DNA of 64,000 nucleotides. Origin: JABDMH01 sp050298535. GTDB taxonomy: Bacteria; Bacteroidota; Bacteroidia; Chitinophagales; Saprospiraceae. A program made the position numbers and the translations under genes. Location: positions 1 to 64,000 of the forward strand of contig JBNKUI010000083.1 of NCBI GenBank assembly GCA_050298535.1. The letters run 5' to 3'. The notes under the pieces are model-generated. The model was not told the DNA's origin and did no database searches. It was given only the letters and a program-made list of their open reading frames with translations. Positions 8,712 to 17,938 of this stretch are shown here, one piece after another (position 1 is the stretch's first letter; each line of letters starts with the position of its first letter).

Positions 8712-9869
8712 CTAAAGTGCTAGTTTCCCATCGTTGACCTTTGATGTCCCAACGTGACCATCTATTTTTTCTATCGAAAATATGGAGACCCCTGATTGTT
8801 TTCCCCGTAGCACTTCGAATGACATATGAGCGCTGGTAAAAGCATTTCTCAAGTCCATGCGTTGATGCAACTCGCCTGAAATCAGCAATCCCTTGTTTAG
8901 AGCATTGCACCTACTTTGGATCCGAGCTGTGGTATTTAGTACATCACCATGGTAGGCTATTTCTCTCTTTACAACGCCCACCTCCGCTACTGTGACTTTA
9001 CCTACATGCACACCTGCTTTGAAGAACGGCACGAGGTTGTATTTGTCCTGATAATATGCACTTTTGGATTGAAGGATGTCAAGAAAATCGAAGTAGCACT
9101 GGAGACAGTGATTTTGTTCCATTCCCTTTTGTGGTTTCCAACTCAATACTGCTTCATCTCCCACATATTGATATATGTCCACATGATGTTCCAAAATCAC
9201 ATCTGTAAGATCTGCGAAGCAATCCTGAATGAGTTCACTAAATCTAATATGTCCCAATTTCTCGGCGATTCTTGTTGATGACTTTAGATCCAGAAACATA
9301 AAGATCCGCTCTTCTTCCCGGGGCTTGCGATATTTTCCGATTAGCATGTTCCAAAGAACACCAGGTCCAAATTTGTAATTCATCTGTCGAATGAAGGAAA
9401 TGAGAACGCTTACAGTAAGAAAGTGGAGGATTGCCACCAGAAAGCTCTTACTATTAAGCCACCAAATCAATTTGTCCCAATCCAGCTTGGCGAACAACAG
9501 CTTTTGAGAAAGGAGTATTGCGATACTCATTAGTAAAACCACGACAATAGAATAGAAGAGTGTTTTGATGATTATGACTCTCCCGTATGATATTTTATGG
9601 AATCGAGGCTGTTCAAACAGTATCTCTGAGGAACCATAGAGTATGCCTGTAACGATTCCTACTGTAGAGTGAACTAGTAGTTGCAATTTGTGATGTGGTA
9701 TGAATTCAATGTTTACATATGGGTATTCTTCGATACCTAGATGACGGAGAATGTAAAAGAGATCCCAGGCAATAATCCATATCACTATCATTAGAGCTAT
9801 AAATACGAGTCTGGATTTGATGTCTTTTCTAATCATGTCATCTTCTGCTTTCATTGATGTGACTAACAT
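8712..9869 (-). CDS. Membrane-bound class III adenylate/guanylate cyclase
   Basis: The protein has up to 385 residues, with about four N-terminal transmembrane helices (about 18-40, 62-80, 98-122, 138-158) followed by a class III cyclase catalytic domain (about 190-360). The metal-binding aspartates are visible in FMFLDLKSST and YVGDEAVLSW, and the transition-state Asn and Arg in LNTTARIQSR, so it is likely active. It should make cAMP (or cGMP) on the cytoplasmic side. The gene overlaps the 3' end of the K+ channel gene by 32 bp if the first ATG is used. An alternative ATG at 9836, one base after the channel stop, would start at MIRKDIKSRL and leave all helices intact. Either way the two genes look translationally coupled. 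Confidence 0.9.
   Translation of the reverse strand: MLVTSMKAEDDMIRKDIKSRLVFIALMIVIWIIAWDLFYILRHLGIEEYPYVNIEFIPHHKLQLLVHSTVGIVTGILYGSSEILFEQPRFHKISYGRVIIIKTLFYSIVVVLLMSIAILLSQKLLFAKLDWDKLIWWLNSKSFLVAILHFLTVSVLISFIRQMNYKFGPGVLWNMLIGKYRKPREEERIFMFLDLKSSTRIAEKLGHIRFSELIQDCFADLTDVILEHHVDIYQYVGDEAVLSWKPQKGMEQNHCLQCYFDFLDILQSKSAYYQDKYNLVPFFKAGVHVGKVTVAEVGVVKREIAYHGDVLNTTARIQSRCNALNKGLLISGELHQRMDLRNAFTSAHMSFEVLRGKQSGVSIFSIEKIDGHVGTSKVNDGKLAL
8727..8756 (-). promoter_or_regulatory. Paired LytTR-type boxes upstream of the efflux operon
   Basis: Plus-strand CCCATCGTT at 8727-8735 and CCCAACGTG at 8748-8756 are imperfect direct repeats offset by 21 bp. In the gene direction they read CACGTTGGG then AACGATGGG. 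They lie 63-92 bp upstream of the efflux start, inside the last codons of the cyclase gene, so the efflux operon can have its own promoter. A TATTTG element about 37 bp downstream could be the -10 region. The second box is the weakest of the six found. Confidence 0.5.
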
Positions 9870-10500
9870 ATTTTCCCGATATTATGGCAATGAGTACACT
9901 GATATATATCTGGCCTGAAATGGATATTAAGAGGGACATTGACTGAGCGGAAGAATTCTCAGGAACAATATCTCCATATCCAAGGGTAGTAAGGGTGACG
10001 ATACTGAAATATGTGAGTTTGAGAGGTGTGTAGTTCTGCAATTTAAATGAGTCCGGATCAATGTGATACAGGAGGTCACATATTTGACCTCCAATTAATC
10101 CTAAGATAATGTATCCGGCTAGTGCTACCTCAAAAGTCCGGAAGGTAACTTGACCGGAAAGATCGAGATGTCTTAAGAGTGCTGCAAATAGGCAACAGAG
10201 GTAGGCTGCGATTGTAATGTTACGAATCACTATGAGAATATCTCCAAATTCAATGAAAAGGGACAGCCACGCCGAGAAGATTGCCAGAGAGCCGAAAGCA
10301 ATTCCTATTCTGATATACCTTCGATCCATTATCAGAATGGCCATACCGGATAGAATTAGAAGTGAAAATCCTATGCAGAATAGCATCTTACCCAGTGTGT
10401 CAAACATAGCCATAGGGATCGGTAGCGCTATCACCAGTATCAAAACCACAAGGATGAGGTCGGCAGTTTTATGAATGGTAAGATTTAGTCGTGTTTTCAT
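9838..10500 (-). CDS. Potassium channel, multi-helix, with a GYGD selectivity filter
   Basis: The 220-residue protein has about four hydrophobic helices in its first 110 residues. A pore module follows: a helix at about 125-143, a pore loop with T171-T-L-G-Y-G-D177, and a final helix at about 188-208. The filter matches K+-selective channels. There is no arginine-rich S4-like helix and no C-terminal cyclic-nucleotide-binding or RCK domain, so voltage or ligand gating is not evident. The gene lies between a 100-residue orphan (4-bp gap) and the cyclase (overlap). This suggests that membrane potential or K+ flux and cyclic nucleotide synthesis are linked. Confidence 0.88.
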   Translation of the reverse strand: MKTRLNLTIHKTADLILVVLILVIALPIPMAMFDTLGKMLFCIGFSLLILSGMAILIMDRRYIRIGIAFGSLAIFSAWLSLFIEFGDILIVIRNITIAAYLCCLFAALLRHLDLSGQVTFRTFEVALAGYIILGLIGGQICDLLYHIDPDSFKLQNYTPLKLTYFSIVTLTTLGYGDIVPENSSAQSMSLLISISGQIYISVLIAIISGKYVSHINESRR

Positions 10501-10504
10501 TTCT

Positions 10505-10807
10505 TTAGTTCAGATCGTATCTGAGTTTGAAAAGCATAATTTCATTAATCAACTCATTTTTCAATCGTGGATTTCCCTCGTCAAGCTGACCTGCTTGCAT
10601 GATTTTCAGACAGTCCTGGATTGTCTCTACTGAAGTCTGTCCATCCTGCAGTTCCTTTTGAATAGTCTGAAGGGCCAGAAGCATAAATCTTGAATGGTCA
10701 CTATGACTGGGATCTATGACTATCAAATGCTCTAACTTTCCTATATGGTAGTTAAGTAAAACTGCAAAGGCATGTTGTACCTCCTTTCTTCTATTGTCAG
10801 ATGCCAT
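10505..10807 (-). CDS. Small helical protein of unknown function, first gene of the channel/cyclase operon
   Basis: The 100-residue soluble protein has no signal peptide or membrane segment. It appears almost wholly alpha-helical, with an HIGKLEHL segment and a charged C-terminal half. I do not recognise a family. It starts 53 bp below a pair of LytTR-type boxes and ends 4 bp before the channel start, so it is probably translated with the channel and cyclase. A regulatory or cytoplasmic partner role for the channel is possible, but nothing in the sequence proves it. Confidence 0.75.
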   Translation of the reverse strand: MASDNRRKEVQHAFAVLLNYHIGKLEHLIVIDPSHSDHSRFMLLALQTIQKELQDGQTSVETIQDCLKIMQAGQLDEGNPRLKNELINEIMLFKLRYDLN

Positions 10808-10859
10808 ATCTTTTTTTTACGAATATATGAGATGGTGTACTCCGTTTCCACTGTGCAAT

Positions 10860-10889
10860 TTCCTAACGTGTACTTTAAGCTTCCTAACG
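10860..10889 (-). promoter_or_regulatory. Paired LytTR-type boxes in the divergent gap upstream of the channel/cyclase operon
   Basis: TTCCTAACG occurs at 10860-10868 and again at 10881-10889 (gene direction CGTTAGGAA), 21 bp apart and 53-82 bp upstream of the operon start. The upstream copy, read with its flanks as TCCGTTAGG, fits the LytTR half-site pattern at 9 of 9 positions; the other fits 8 of 9. A TATATTCG element at about 10818-10825 is a possible -10 region. The rest of the 325-bp gap (10808-11132) shows no gene. It must also hold the promoter of the large kinase on the plus strand, for which I see no clear motif. Confidence 0.55.
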
Positions 10890-11132
10890 GAACATCTAGT
10901 AAGTAGATACTGCATACCTTGCTGTTGATAGCATAAGTTTTGAAATGCACCTGATGGATGAAGCTTGAAATTCGATGTTTTCAGGTGGTGACAAATTTGA
11001 TATTTCGTGACTGTACTTTTAAGTCATGTCTAATAGTTACTTAAATTACAAGGAGTTGCAGCTAGACTGTGTACATCACCCATAAATCATTGCGTAAATT
11101 AAAGCTATTGAATAAGGAAATACTTCGCAGAC

Positions 11133-14100
11133 ATGGACAGTGAATATTCAATTTTCACAGGCGTTAAATTTGGGATTGAAGACGACTTATTGGTTGAGCG
11201 AAACGAGAATGCGGGATTAGAACTGCTTCAAAGCCAGGAGCACCTGGGATGGCAAGACAAGACGGGTATGCTGAGGCCCAAGACTCAGCAGCATGTCAAG
11301 AAAAACGAAATGTATTTTCATTCGATTGATTTGACTCCGTATCAAATGGAAATACCAGGAGATCGGTACGCGGGCATCCGGTTAATTGATTTCTTATTAC
11401 AGATTGTAGATTTACTTGAAGTGCTCCATGGCGAAGATTTGTCTCCCGGACCGTTGGTTCCGGGTCGTTTTTTCCTGGACCGAGAAGGTGTACTACATAT
11501 CGCTGGATGGTCTCTATTTAGACCTGCAAGTTCAGTCTTTGAGATTCAGAATGCATCTTTATCAGAATTGTCATTTATTGCTCCGGAGCACTTTCATCAT
11601 GTAAAACAAGATCCGGATTTCAGATCTGATTTGTACTCTTTAGGAGTGTTGCTTTATTACTGGTTGTCTGGTCATATTCCATTTGAAGGAAGTGATGCAG
11701 TTTCAGTTATTCACAATCATCTTACCAGACAGCCAGATCCACCGTGTAATTCCAGTGAATCGGTATTAGTAAACTTAAATCAGATATGTTTGACACTCCT
11801 ATCAAAGGAAATCGGAAACAGATATCAATCCCTGGAGGGCTTAAGGAAGGATCTAGAATACCTTCAATCCTCTGATGTCGAATCCAGTGTGGTATTGCCA
11901 GTTTATCATCAAATGGCACCGGGTCGGTTTATCATTCCAGATAAACTCTATGGACGGAATGAAGAAATCAAAAAAGCATTCCATTCCCTGAATTCTGCCG
12001 CTAGGGGGCGACCTAGTTTTCTCTTTATTTCGGGCATTGCTGGTGTTGGAAAAACTTCTTTCGTTAATCATTTTAAGCAATCAACAAATACGAAAACATC
12101 TTTTTTTGTCCAGGGTAAATTTGATCAGTTTACGAATATTCCGTTTGCCGCATTGGTTGAGTCCTTCAGTGCCTTAATTAATGAAGTAATGCTTTTACCG
12201 GAGGGAGAAACGAAGGAATGGGAGTTAAAATTGCAGAATTCATTGAGTTCTAACCTGGAAGTATTGGCACAAATGATTCCAAATCTGGAGGCTTTGGTTG
12301 GAGAACAACGGGTTCCCGAGCTTCTCAATCCGGTGGAAAATCAAAATCGATTTAAATATGCCTGCTTGGAATTTGTCCGAGTGTTATTGACCAGTAAGGA
12401 ACCAATCGTTGTCTTTATTGATGACTGTCAGTGGGCTGACGAAGCTACATTGGAACTACTCCAGTATTTGGCAACGCAAAATCTTTCCGGACTTCTGCTG
12501 GTCATGGCCTATCGAGATAATGAATTGACGCCAGGCCATAATTTTGTCCAGTTTATGCATTCAATTTCCGAGTCATCTGCATATACGGACCAAATTGACC
12601 TGGGACCACTTTCATTAGAGCATATTCGTGAAATCATCCGGGATACCATCGATAATCAAAAAGGAGTATCAGATATTTCTAATTTAATCTACAAAATGTC
12701 AGCAGGGAATCCTTTCCTGGTTCACGAATCCATTAATACGTTATTTGAAAAAGGGGAATTGTACTTTGACCGGAAATTGAATTCCTGGCAGCTGAAAGGA
12801 AGTGCAGATCTGGATATCAATTATGTCGAAAGTGTTGAAAATTTCGTTAGTGAAAAATTGTCGGATCTTCCTTTGGATCATCAGGTATTACTGAAAACCG
12901 GAGCATTAATCGGTGCTCAATTTGAATCCTGGTTATTGGCAGAACTTTGGAATCTTAAGCAGCCTGAATGTGAGACTATTTTGAAGGAATGTGTTTCACG
13001 CAATCTTCTGCATCATTGGAGTGCGGATCGTGCTGAATTTAGATTCGTTCACGATCATATTCAGAAGGCAGCTTACAATTTGAAAGTGCATTCTTCTTTA
13101 TCTGATAGTGAAATCCACTATAAAATCGCCAAATTGCTGACAGAGCAAAGTGGGGGAGAGCCACAGATACTTAAAAGGGCCGCCAATCACTTTATAATCT
13201 CTGAATCAGAGATAGAAGAAAGCTGGCAAGATAATGTACTGGAAGTAATGCTTACTGCTGCTGACCATGCGAAATCTTTAAATTCTCTCGAGGGTGCTAT
13301 GTCGTATTATCGAGTGGCAGAACGATTATGTCGAGAGGATCATGATAAACTGAAGATCTTCAAGGGATTGCTGGAAGCCCATTTCTTATCGGGTCAAATG
13401 GAGGAGGGCGAATACTATTTCGATAAGGCACTTTCCGTCGCTAATAGTGCAATTGCAAGGAGTCAAGTGTACGTAGTCAAAATGCTATTCTATGAAAACC
13501 TGGGACTCTTCGAAAAGAATATACAGGCTGGATTGGAAGCATTGGCTTTAATGGGTGTAGATGTGAGGGAAGAGGTGCAACACTCTTTGCTAGAGACTAA
13601 AATTCGAGATGAATATTTCATTTTTCAAAATGAAGTGAAAGGAAGGAAGCCCGGAGATTTCTTGGCACTCAGTGATATTCACGATGAGCAACAGTCTGCC
13701 CTTCTCGATATACTGGTTCAAATGAGTGCCTCGTCTTACTTTGCTGATTTATATCTATTTGCTTGGTGTACATTGAAGATGTCAAATCTTACTATTGTCT
13801 ATGGAAAGACCAAATCGACACCCTTTATTTTTAATTTTCTTGGAGCTTTACTGGTTTCATTTTACAAGCAATTTGGAATGGGGTATCAATTTGGTAGAAC
13901 AGGGGTTGATATGCTGGAAACCACCCCTGATAAGCAATATCATGCCCGGACATTATCCATTTTTCCGATTTTTATTCAGCATATTAGGGAACCCATAGCA
14001 TCCAGTGAAGTATACCTTCAGAGGTCAATCGATATGGGCTTATCTACCGGTGATTTTCCCTATGCCGGATACTCTAAATACGCACAAGTGAGGGATTCTT

Positions 14101-16901
14101 TTCTCTCAGCTTCCACTTTGCAGGAAGTCAGACTCATTTGCGAAGATGCCGTAGTCTTCATGAAGAACATCAGCAATCCGGCTCTCGAAGCATTGATGAA
14201 CCTCTTTCTTTATAACCTGGACTTGCTTTCATCCGATGATTTGAAGGATGCCAAAGACCTAGAGAGAGCGAATCTTGGATTTTTAGAGGAAATCATGTTC
14301 TACACTGCCATTGCACACCATTATATTTTCAAAAGCTGGGCACTGTGTATTTTATGTGACTATGATTCGGCACTGGAGATACTAGAGAAAAATGAGAAAA
14401 TCCTGATTTATGCATCCTCGCAATCTCATGTTTCCAAGCATTATTTCCTGCAGTCGTATGCCTTATTGAAATCATCGGATTCTTTATCGGAAGAAGATGA
14501 GAAGAAAATCCTGGAAAATCAACAGCATCTTAAGGTATGGGCAGAGAGCATGCCTCAAAATTTCGCAGGCGAATATCATCTTATCCAGGCACTTTATATG
14601 GCAAAATCTCCAGTCAATTTTGAGGAGGTTATAAAGGAAATGGATCTCGCATTGGGATGGTCAGTTTCAGGAGAGATGGTGGGAATCAATGCAATGATTT
14701 TGGAATCTATGGGTGAACTTATGATTAAGGCAGAATCACCAACATTGGCAGGCACGTATTTTAGAGAATCCAGTCGTAGATACCAACAATGGGGTGCTAC
14801 TAACAAGCTGATAGATCCTGAATTATTTCAACATGAAGTCCGATTTCCTTCAATAGTCTCTGCCGGATCATTTGATCTCGATGTACAATCCATTATCAAA
14901 GCTTCTCAATCTATCTCAGCAGAGCTTAGCATGGAGGGACTTGTAAAAAGTATTCTACGTATTGTACTTGAAAATGCTGGCGCAGAAAAAGGTGTTTTGT
15001 TACTAAAGAATGGTGCCGATTTGTACGTAGAAGCGGAGATGCAGATAAACGAAGGGTTTTTTAAATCAGGGCAGCATAAAAGGATATCAGAAGCTAAAAA
15101 TATACCGAGACAGATCATTACCTATGTGTCCAGGTCCCGAAAAGAATATGTTTTAAATCACAAGAGTCAATTTCAACAGGTTCAGGACGAATATTTGGAG
15201 ACCCATAATGTGAAGTCGTTGCTTGCATTACCCATAGAACTGCAGAAAGAGCTGACGGGTGTTATATATCTCGAAAATCGTCAGGTGTCAGGTATATTCG
15301 GAGAAGAGCATCTTCAGGTTTTACGAGCACTATCCTCACAAGTAGCCATTTCAATCAAGAATGTAAAGCTATATGAAAATACAGTAGACCTTAACCAGGA
15401 GCTGACTTCTTCAAGAGAAGAACTTAGTAAAATGAATGAGTTTCTCGAAGACAGAATCGAGGATCGAACCAGGGTCTTGCGCGAAGAAGTAGAAATGAGA
15501 AAATCGGCTGAGTCGGAACTCAAAGATGCTATATTGCTGGCGGAAACTGCAAATCAAGCTAAGTCCAGGTTTCTAGCTAACATGAGCCATGAAATAAGAT
15601 CTCCATTAAATGCAATTGTGGGATTTTCACAGATATTAATTAATCAGGTCTCAAAGATGGATGTGCCAGGTGAGTTTAAGAGGTATCTGAAAAATATTAA
15701 GAATAGTGGTCAACACCTGTCAGATTTGATAAATGATATCCTGGATTTATCCAAGATAGAAGCCGGCAAAATGACGTTAAGTGAGGAGGTGATTAATCTC
15801 AAGCAACTCATACAGACTATTTATCATGTGAATAAGGACACAGCTGAAGAAAAGGGAATCAGATTTAACTTTGACTTTTCAAATGACGTGCCGATACTCA
15901 TTATATCGGATCGAAGCAAGCTCAAGCAAATTCTAATGAACTTGCTCAGCAATGCCATTAAGTTTACCCCACCTACCAAATCCATAAATATTCATGTAGT
16001 AAGAATACAGAATGAGATACAAATTGATGTAATAGATGAAGGTATTGGTATCGAGGAAGATAAACAACAATTAATATTTGATCCTTTCGTACAGGCCGAT
16101 TCGGGTGTTACACGGCAATACGGGGGTACTGGCCTGGGATTGTCTATCACAAAGAGGATGGTGGATCTCTTGGGCGGTTCTATTTCACTCACAAGTAGAC
16201 CCAAGCAAGGATCAACTTTCTCGGTCAAACTTCCTTATATCGTACCTGAATCTGAAATTCTTGTCGATCAACAGATTGACCTTTCTCAGCACAAATTGCC
16301 AGCTGATGCCAGCATTTTAGTGGTAGAAGATAATCCGATGAATCAGGAGATGATTCGTGCCATGTTTCAGGAGATGGATCATGATATTATTATTGCAGCA
16401 AACGGTATAGAAGGCGTTGAGTTTGCAAAACAATACGCCCCCGATTTGATTTTTATGGATATTCACATGCCGGGAATTGATGGGTTTGAGACATTCCGAC
16501 GAATAAAACTGAGTGATCCATCTGTTCCCATTATTGCTCTTTCTGCTGATGCCTTTAAAGAGCAGCAGGAGAAGGCCATAAGTTTTGGCTTCCATGGATA
16601 TTTGACCAAACCCTTACAATTGACAGACTTAATATCCACTTTGGAAAGATTTCTTGAAATCGAAAGATCCAAAAATGATAGTGGATCAACGGCAGGTCAT
16701 CCATGGAAGGATAGTCTCCAGGTATTCATCAATGATTTGCGGGATATACCATTATACGAAACAGAGAAATTAGTGGAATTGGTCAATAGGTACTTCGCTT
16801 CAGCACCAACTACTTTTAAGGAATCGCTTTTGAGTGAAATTTATGCAGTAAATGAAAAAGGTATTTATCAGGTGATTTCCGATGAGCAATCAAAATCTTA
16901 G
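11133..16901 (+). CDS. Giant hybrid sensor: pseudokinase, AAA ATPase, helical repeats, GAF, histidine kinase, receiver
   Basis: The protein has 1922 residues. About 60-260 is a Ser/Thr-kinase-like fold. The APE motif and RSDLYSLGVLLYYWLSG are kept, but the catalytic HRD and DFG positions are replaced (DLSPGPLVPGRFF; HIAGW), so it is probably a pseudokinase. About 275-560 is an AAA ATPase with Walker A GIAGVGKTS (near 302) and Walker B VVFIDDCQWADE (near 427). A long helical, TPR-like region follows to about 1240. A GAF domain spans about 1250-1410, then a coiled coil. HisKA has SHEIRSPLN (His near 1484), HATPase has NLLSNAIKF and GGTGLGLSI, and the receiver has its phosphoacceptor Asp near 1775. 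The protein is cytoplasmic, with no membrane helix. It is two bases upstream of the next kinase gene, so both act together. Confidence 0.9.
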   Translation: MDSEYSIFTGVKFGIEDDLLVERNENAGLELLQSQEHLGWQDKTGMLRPKTQQHVKKNEMYFHSIDLTPYQMEIPGDRYAGIRLIDFLLQIVDLLEVLHGEDLSPGPLVPGRFFLDREGVLHIAGWSLFRPASSVFEIQNASLSELSFIAPEHFHHVKQDPDFRSDLYSLGVLLYYWLSGHIPFEGSDAVSVIHNHLTRQPDPPCNSSESVLVNLNQICLTLLSKEIGNRYQSLEGLRKDLEYLQSSDVESSVVLPVYHQMAPGRFIIPDKLYGRNEEIKKAFHSLNSAARGRPSFLFISGIAGVGKTSFVNHFKQSTNTKTSFFVQGKFDQFTNIPFAALVESFSALINEVMLLPEGETKEWELKLQNSLSSNLEVLAQMIPNLEALVGEQRVPELLNPVENQNRFKYACLEFVRVLLTSKEPIVVFIDDCQWADEATLELLQYLATQNLSGLLLVMAYRDNELTPGHNFVQFMHSISESSAYTDQIDLGPLSLEHIREIIRDTIDNQKGVSDISNLIYKMSAGNPFLVHESINTLFEKGELYFDRKLNSWQLKGSADLDINYVESVENFVSEKLSDLPLDHQVLLKTGALIGAQFESWLLAELWNLKQPECETILKECVSRNLLHHWSADRAEFRFVHDHIQKAAYNLKVHSSLSDSEIHYKIAKLLTEQSGGEPQILKRAANHFIISESEIEESWQDNVLEVMLTAADHAKSLNSLEGAMSYYRVAERLCREDHDKLKIFKGLLEAHFLSGQMEEGEYYFDKALSVANSAIARSQVYVVKMLFYENLGLFEKNIQAGLEALALMGVDVREEVQHSLLETKIRDEYFIFQNEVKGRKPGDFLALSDIHDEQQSALLDILVQMSASSYFADLYLFAWCTLKMSNLTIVYGKTKSTPFIFNFLGALLVSFYKQFGMGYQFGRTGVDMLETTPDKQYHARTLSIFPIFIQHIREPIASSEVYLQRSIDMGLSTGDFPYAGYSKYAQVRDSFLSASTLQEVRLICEDAVVFMKNISNPALEALMNLFLYNLDLLSSDDLKDAKDLERANLGFLEEIMFYTAIAHHYIFKSWALCILCDYDSALEILEKNEKILIYASSQSHVSKHYFLQSYALLKSSDSLSEEDEKKILENQQHLKVWAESMPQNFAGEYHLIQALYMAKSPVNFEEVIKEMDLALGWSVSGEMVGINAMILESMGELMIKAESPTLAGTYFRESSRRYQQWGATNKLIDPELFQHEVRFPSIVSAGSFDLDVQSIIKASQSISAELSMEGLVKSILRIVLENAGAEKGVLLLKNGADLYVEAEMQINEGFFKSGQHKRISEAKNIPRQIITYVSRSRKEYVLNHKSQFQQVQDEYLETHNVKSLLALPIELQKELTGVIYLENRQVSGIFGEEHLQVLRALSSQVAISIKNVKLYENTVDLNQELTSSREELSKMNEFLEDRIEDRTRVLREEVEMRKSAESELKDAILLAETANQAKSRFLANMSHEIRSPLNAIVGFSQILINQVSKMDVPGEFKRYLKNIKNSGQHLSDLINDILDLSKIEAGKMTLSEEVINLKQLIQTIYHVNKDTAEEKGIRFNFDFSNDVPILIISDRSKLKQILMNLLSNAIKFTPPTKSINIHVVRIQNEIQIDVIDEGIGIEEDKQQLIFDPFVQADSGVTRQYGGTGLGLSITKRMVDLLGGSISLTSRPKQGSTFSVKLPYIVPESEILVDQQIDLSQHKLPADASILVVEDNPMNQEMIRAMFQEMDHDIIIAANGIEGVEFAKQYAPDLIFMDIHMPGIDGFETFRRIKLSDPSVPIIALSADAFKEQQEKAISFGFHGYLTKPLQLTDLISTLERFLEIERSKNDSGSTAGHPWKDSLQVFINDLRDIPLYETEKLVELVNRYFASAPTTFKESLLSEIYAVNEKGIYQVISDEQSKS

Positions 16902-16903
16902 CT

Positions 16904-17938
16904 ATGGACTCTATTCTGATTGTTGATGATAACAGGCAGGTGTTGGAGCATTTAAGTGAAATTCTCACTTCTCTTGGATATAATGTAAGTTACATACCAA
17001 GGGGAGAGTTCTTGTTCAAGCGATTGACAAACAGTTCCTTCGATCTCATTTTGCTTGATGTCAACCTTCCGGGGAGATCTGGAATCGAATTATTGCAAGA
17101 CCTGAAAAGCGATGATACTTATCAGCAAATCCCGGTAATCATGATAACAGGTGAGAGCGAGAGTCCGATTCTTAAGCAATGCTTTGAATTGGGAGCTACA
17201 GACTTTATTCATAAACCTATTAATGAAATTGCATTAGCGGCAAGAGTCAAATCGGCTATCGTGACTAAAAGATATCATGAACAGGAGCTAAGACTTGAAA
17301 AGCAACAGAGTATGCAATATCATGCTATGATGCTTTCCTCACAGATGAATCCGCATTTTATTTTTAACGCGTTAAATTCTATTCAATACTTTGTGATGGA
17401 TAATGATACCATGGCTACCGTGGAATATGTATCTGCGTTCTCAAAACTTATGCGAAAGACACTAGATAATTCACATAAGAAATTTATCTCCTTATCAGAA
17501 GAATTGGAATTTCTGCAAAGCTACTTGGAAATAGAGAAAGAGAGGTTTTCCAATAGCTTTTCCTATCACTTTGATATTTCTATGGAGGATATAGATGATA
17601 TTTTTATCCCCCCTATGTTGATTCAACCCTATCTTGAGAATGCAATTGTGCATGGTTTTCAGAACCTGGAATATCAGGGTCAACTACGTGTCAGTATTGA
17701 TAAGGGCGATCATATGCATATTTTAATAACTGATAATGGAATCGGTTGTGAAGCAGCCTCAAGATTGCGTCGAAGTACATATCGTTCTGTAGCTATGAGC
17801 AATACAAAAAGTCGATTAGCATTGCTGCAGGCTTGTTATCCAGAAGGTAGGTTTAATGTGTCAATTAGAGATTTGACGGAAGGTGCAACTGCTCATGGTA
17901 CGGAAGTTTCCATTACTTTTTCTCCTGACCTACACTAG
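16904..17938 (+). CDS. Receiver-LytS-type histidine kinase
   Basis: The 344-residue protein has an N-terminal receiver domain (about 1-120; phosphoacceptor D52 in LLDVNLPG, conserved K in FIHKP). Its kinase module is of the His_kinase (LytS/YehU) family, with the substrate histidine H151 in QMNPHFIFNALNSIQYF, N-box PYLENAIVHGF and the G-box ITDNGIG. It has no membrane part. It follows the giant hybrid kinase by 2 bp and converges on a LytTR regulator gene. A plausible path is phosphate from the hybrid kinase to this receiver, which modulates the LytS-type kinase, which phosphorylates the LytTR regulator. That order is inferred from domains and position. Confidence 0.92.
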   Translation: MDSILIVDDNRQVLEHLSEILTSLGYNVSYIPRGEFLFKRLTNSSFDLILLDVNLPGRSGIELLQDLKSDDTYQQIPVIMITGESESPILKQCFELGATDFIHKPINEIALAARVKSAIVTKRYHEQELRLEKQQSMQYHAMMLSSQMNPHFIFNALNSIQYFVMDNDTMATVEYVSAFSKLMRKTLDNSHKKFISLSEELEFLQSYLEIEKERFSNSFSYHFDISMEDIDDIFIPPMLIQPYLENAIVHGFQNLEYQGQLRVSIDKGDHMHILITDNGIGCEAASRLRRSTYRSVAMSNTKSRLALLQACYPEGRFNVSIRDLTEGATAHGTEVSITFSPDLH

